NCBI RefSeq assembly: GCF_015277815.1
Contig: NZ_CP063813.1
Location: forward strand, 1,364,001 to 1,428,000
Length of the DNA: 64,000 nt
Reading direction: 5' to 3'
From: Microbacterium atlanticum
Lineage (GTDB): Bacteria; Actinomycetota; Actinomycetes; Actinomycetales; Microbacteriaceae
Under the pieces are notes generated by a model. That model saw only the letters and a program-made list of their open reading frames with translations. It searched no databases and had not been told where the DNA came from. Shown in pieces: positions 62,174-64,000 of the stretch (its first letter is position 1; each line of letters starts with the position of its first letter). Both the position numbers and the translations under genes were made by a program.

Positions 62174-62192
62174 TACCCTAGGGGGGTATAGT
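62174..62192 (+). promoter_or_regulatory. CsoR operator overlapping csoR promoter
   Basis: TACCCTAGGGGGGTATAGT: the imperfect inverted repeat TACCCTA-GGGGGG-TATA matches the CsoR box with its central G tract. TATAGT (62187-62192) is a -10-like hexamer 8 nt before ATG 62201, so bound CsoR would cover the promoter. Confidence 0.85.
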
Positions 62193-62200
62193 ATCGAGAT

Positions 62201-62482
62201 ATGAACGGGTACGCAGCGAATAAGGACGACCTCCTGAAGCGGCTGAGCCGCGCGGAGGGTCAGGTGCGTGGTATCGCGCGGATGGTCGAGAACGACAAGT
62301 ACTGCATCGACATCCTCACGCAGGTCTCCGCCGCAACCAGCGCACTGGAGACGGTCGCCCTCTCCCTGCTGGCCGATCATCTGTCGCACTGCGTGGCGGA
62401 AGCGACCGCTGAGGGCGGCGCCGTCGCTGCGGAGAAGATCCGTGAAGCGAACGAGGCGATCGCCCGCCTGGTCCGTTCCTGA
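62201..62482 (+). CDS. csoR: Copper-sensing repressor CsoR
   Basis: A 93-residue all-helical repressor. The Cu(I) ligands are C35 (NDKYCIDIL), H60 and C64 (LLADHLSHCVAEA), equal in spacing to mycobacterial C36/H61/C65. It de-represses the downstream chaperone and ATPase genes on copper binding. The operator lies immediately upstream. ATG 62201 is leaderless-like. Confidence 0.95.
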   Translation: MNGYAANKDDLLKRLSRAEGQVRGIARMVENDKYCIDILTQVSAATSALETVALSLLADHLSHCVAEATAEGGAVAAEKIREANEAIARLVRS

Positions 62483-62511
62483 CCACACCCCCCGACCGAG
62501 AGGACACCATC

Positions 62512-62838
62512 ATGACCGCGAACGAGCGCACCGACCTGGGCCTGACCGATTCCGCCGCCGGATGCAGCTGCTGCTCCACCGCGTCCGCCACCGACACGCA
62601 GGTTGCCGTATCGACGACCACACAGGATGTTCTGGTGGACGGGATGACCTGCTCGCACTGCGTGATGAGCGTCACTGAGGAGATCACCGCGATCGACGGG
62701 GTCGAGAACGTATCGGTCGATCTGAACGCGGGCGGCTCCTCGCGTGTGACCATTCACAGCGCCGCACCGATCGATGCTGAACGCGTGCGCGCCGCGGTGG
62801 AGGAGGCCGGGTACGCCCTCGCCGGCAGCCCGTCATGA
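62512..62838 (+). CDS. Copper chaperone (CopZ-like) with Cys-rich N-terminus
   Basis: A 108-residue protein. The heavy-metal-associated domain covers about residues 38-105, with GMTCSHC as the Cu(I) site. The N-terminal ~37 residues carry an extra CSCC cluster (GCSCCST), which is not part of a standard ~68-residue CopZ. It is 29 nt after csoR; ATGA overlap with copA below couples their synthesis. Confidence 0.9.
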   Translation: MTANERTDLGLTDSAAGCSCCSTASATDTQVAVSTTTQDVLVDGMTCSHCVMSVTEEITAIDGVENVSVDLNAGGSSRVTIHSAAPIDAERVRAAVEEAGYALAGSPS

Positions 62839-64000
62839 GCACCCTCGATGTGGAGCTCGAGATCTCCGGGATGACCTGCGCGTCATGCGCGACGCGGATC
62901 GAACGCAAGCTGAACAAGCTCCCCGGGGTTGAGGCGACGGTCAATTACGCGACCGAGAAAGCCCGTGTCCGCGCCGACGGTGTCGAGGCGGCGGAGCTGA
63001 TCGCGGCGGTCGAATCCGCCGGGTATTCCGCGGCGGTACCGGCACCTGTCGCGCCCGAGCCGACATCGACCGACACTCCTGCGGAAGATCCCGAGCTGGT
63101 GTCGCTGCGTCGCCGGCTACTTATCAGCACCGCGTTGGCGGTACCGGTCGCGCTGATGTCGATGATCCCGCTGCTGCAGTTCACGTACTGGCAGTGGCTG
63201 GCCTTGACGCTGACCGCGCCGGTGGCGGTGTGGGGGGCGTGGCCGTTCCACCGTGCGGCGTTCGTGAACGCCCGCCACGGGGCGGCGACGATGGACACGC
63301 TGATCAGCGTCGGGGTGATCGCCGCGTTCGGCTGGTCGCTGTATGCGCTGTTCTTCGGCATGGCCGGGATGCCCGGGATGCACATGACCTTCACCCTGTT
63401 CGGCAGCCCCGAGGCGGGCAGCGGCGAGATCTACCTCGAAGTCGCCGCCCTGGTGACGGTGTTCATCCTCGCCGGCCGGTACGCGGAGGCCCGTGCCAAG
63501 AAGTCCTCCACCGAAGCGCTCCGCGCACTCCTGCACCTGGGCGCGAAGAATGCCACGCGCCTGGTCGGCGGCGTGGAACAACTGGTCCCCGTCTCCCAGC
63601 TGATCGTCGGCGACCGGGTGCTCGTGCGCCCCGGGGAGAAGATCCCCTCCGACGGCCTGGTGGTCGATGGGGCCTCCGCGATTGACGCGAGCATGCTCAC
63701 CGGCGAATCCGTCCCGGTCGAGGTGACCACCGGGTCCCGCGTCGTCGGCGCGACCGTGAACGTCGGCGGACGACTGATCGTGGAGATCACCCGGATCGGC
63801 GCCGACACCGAACTGGCACGGATGCAACGGCTGATGGATGAAGCCCAGACCGGCAAAGCCAAGGTGCAACGCCTCGCCGACCGCGTCTCCGGGGTGTTCG
63901 TCCCGATCGTGATTGTCCTGGCGATCGTGGCGTTCGCAGGGTGGCTGCTGGTCGGCGGATCACTCGAGGTCGCGTTCACCGCCGCGGTCGCGACCCTGAT
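62835..64000 (+). CDS. copA: Copper-translocating P1B-type ATPase CopA (partial, runs off window)
   Basis: 388 residues are present. An N-terminal heavy-metal domain has GMTCASC (residues 11-17); then four membrane helices, with a short Met-rich loop ([11 protein letters not shown]) between helices 3 and 4; then the actuator domain with MLTGESVPV (TGE). The sequence ends just before the expected CPC helix and the DKTG phosphorylation site. It exports Cu(I) using ATP. ATG 62835 overlaps the chaperone stop. Confidence 0.95.
   Translation, partial: MSTLDVELEISGMTCASCATRIERKLNKLPGVEATVNYATEKARVRADGVEAAELIAAVESAGYSAAVPAPVAPEPTSTDTPAEDPELVSLRRRLLISTALAVPVALMSMIPLLQFTYWQWLALTLTAPVAVWGAWPFHRAAFVNARHGAATMDTLISVGVIAAFGWSLYALFFGMAGMPGMHMTFTLFGSPEAGSGEIYLEVAALVTVFILAGRYAEARAKKSSTEALRALLHLGAKNATRLVGGVEQLVPVSQLIVGDRVLVRPGEKIPSDGLVVDGASAIDASMLTGESVPVEVTTGSRVVGATVNVGGRLIVEITRIGADTELARMQRLMDEAQTGKAKVQRLADRVSGVFVPIVIVLAIVAFAGWLLVGGSLEVAFTAAVATL

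Overview
The window is GC-rich, densely packed actinobacterial DNA. Gene content and order fit Microbacteriaceae, most likely Microbacterium or a close relative. The main reasons are a decaprenoxanthin-type C50 carotenoid operon with a divergent MarR regulator, an actinobacterial block (UvrD helicase, ThiF-like protein, DUF2342 protein, Lon-like PDZ protease, UPF0182), mycobacterial-type LigD/Ku, a reduced Tad pilus cluster, DUF3039, and a tmRNA whose tag closely resembles the mycobacterial one. The genus is an inference; no rRNA or marker tree was available.

Layout. Positions 1-6.8 kb hold the end of a UvrD-type helicase, an orphan cyclodehydratase/ThiF-like protein, a DUF2342 metalloprotease-like protein, a YlbL-type PDZ/Lon protease and a UPF0182 membrane protein. 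Positions 6.8-13.0 kb hold the operon idi-crtE-crtB-crtI-crtYe-crtYf-crtEb. Every junction in it is a 4-nt ATGA overlap, and it is divergent from a MarR regulator across a perfect 9+1+9 palindrome. A strong terminator and an initiator tRNA follow. Positions 13.2-17.3 kb hold a DUF6328 protein, an omega-amidase-like hydrolase convergent with an aminotransferase, and an HtrA-type protease. Positions 17.3-25.6 kb form an envelope-polymer region with three CDP-glycerol glycerophosphotransferase-family proteins, a GT2 transferase, a maltokinase-like kinase, an unknown protein and a sugar-phosphate nucleotidyltransferase.

Positions 25.8-37.7 kb carry an ABC exporter, DUF3039, pncB, the chain murI-rph-rdgB, a CDF transporter, the divergent NHEJ pair ligD/ku, and a DedA protein. 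Positions 37.7-42.6 kb carry tRNA-Leu and a compact Tad/Flp pilus cluster. Positions 42.6-49.5 kb carry an MFS transporter, prfB without a programmed frameshift, a DUF222/HNH protein, ftsE (with a long C-terminal extension), ftsX and smpB. Positions 49.5-57.2 kb carry a SIMPL protein, a DUF4397 surface protein with a lipoprotein-like class F sortase, an ECF sigma/anti-sigma pair, an SRPBCC protein, an FAD oxidoreductase, an SDR and a DUF2231 protein.

The tmRNA gene (57441-57811) is the apparent integration site of a mobile element. A tyrosine integrase lies directly behind its 3' end, followed by metal-resistance cargo: CmtR (with the C57/C61/C102 sensor cysteines), a CDF transporter, a frameshifted EamA transporter, a tiny zinc-ribbon gene (61658-61813), a thioredoxin-like protein, CsoR with a clear operator, a copper chaperone, and CopA running off the end. 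The far end of the island is outside the window.

Two genome-scale signals cut across genes. The heptamer GGATGCC/GGCATCC occurs about 70 times by eye count against about 15 expected from composition, on both strands and also between genes. Many starts have a -10-like hexamer only 5-9 nt upstream and no Shine-Dalgarno sequence, which indicates leaderless transcripts.
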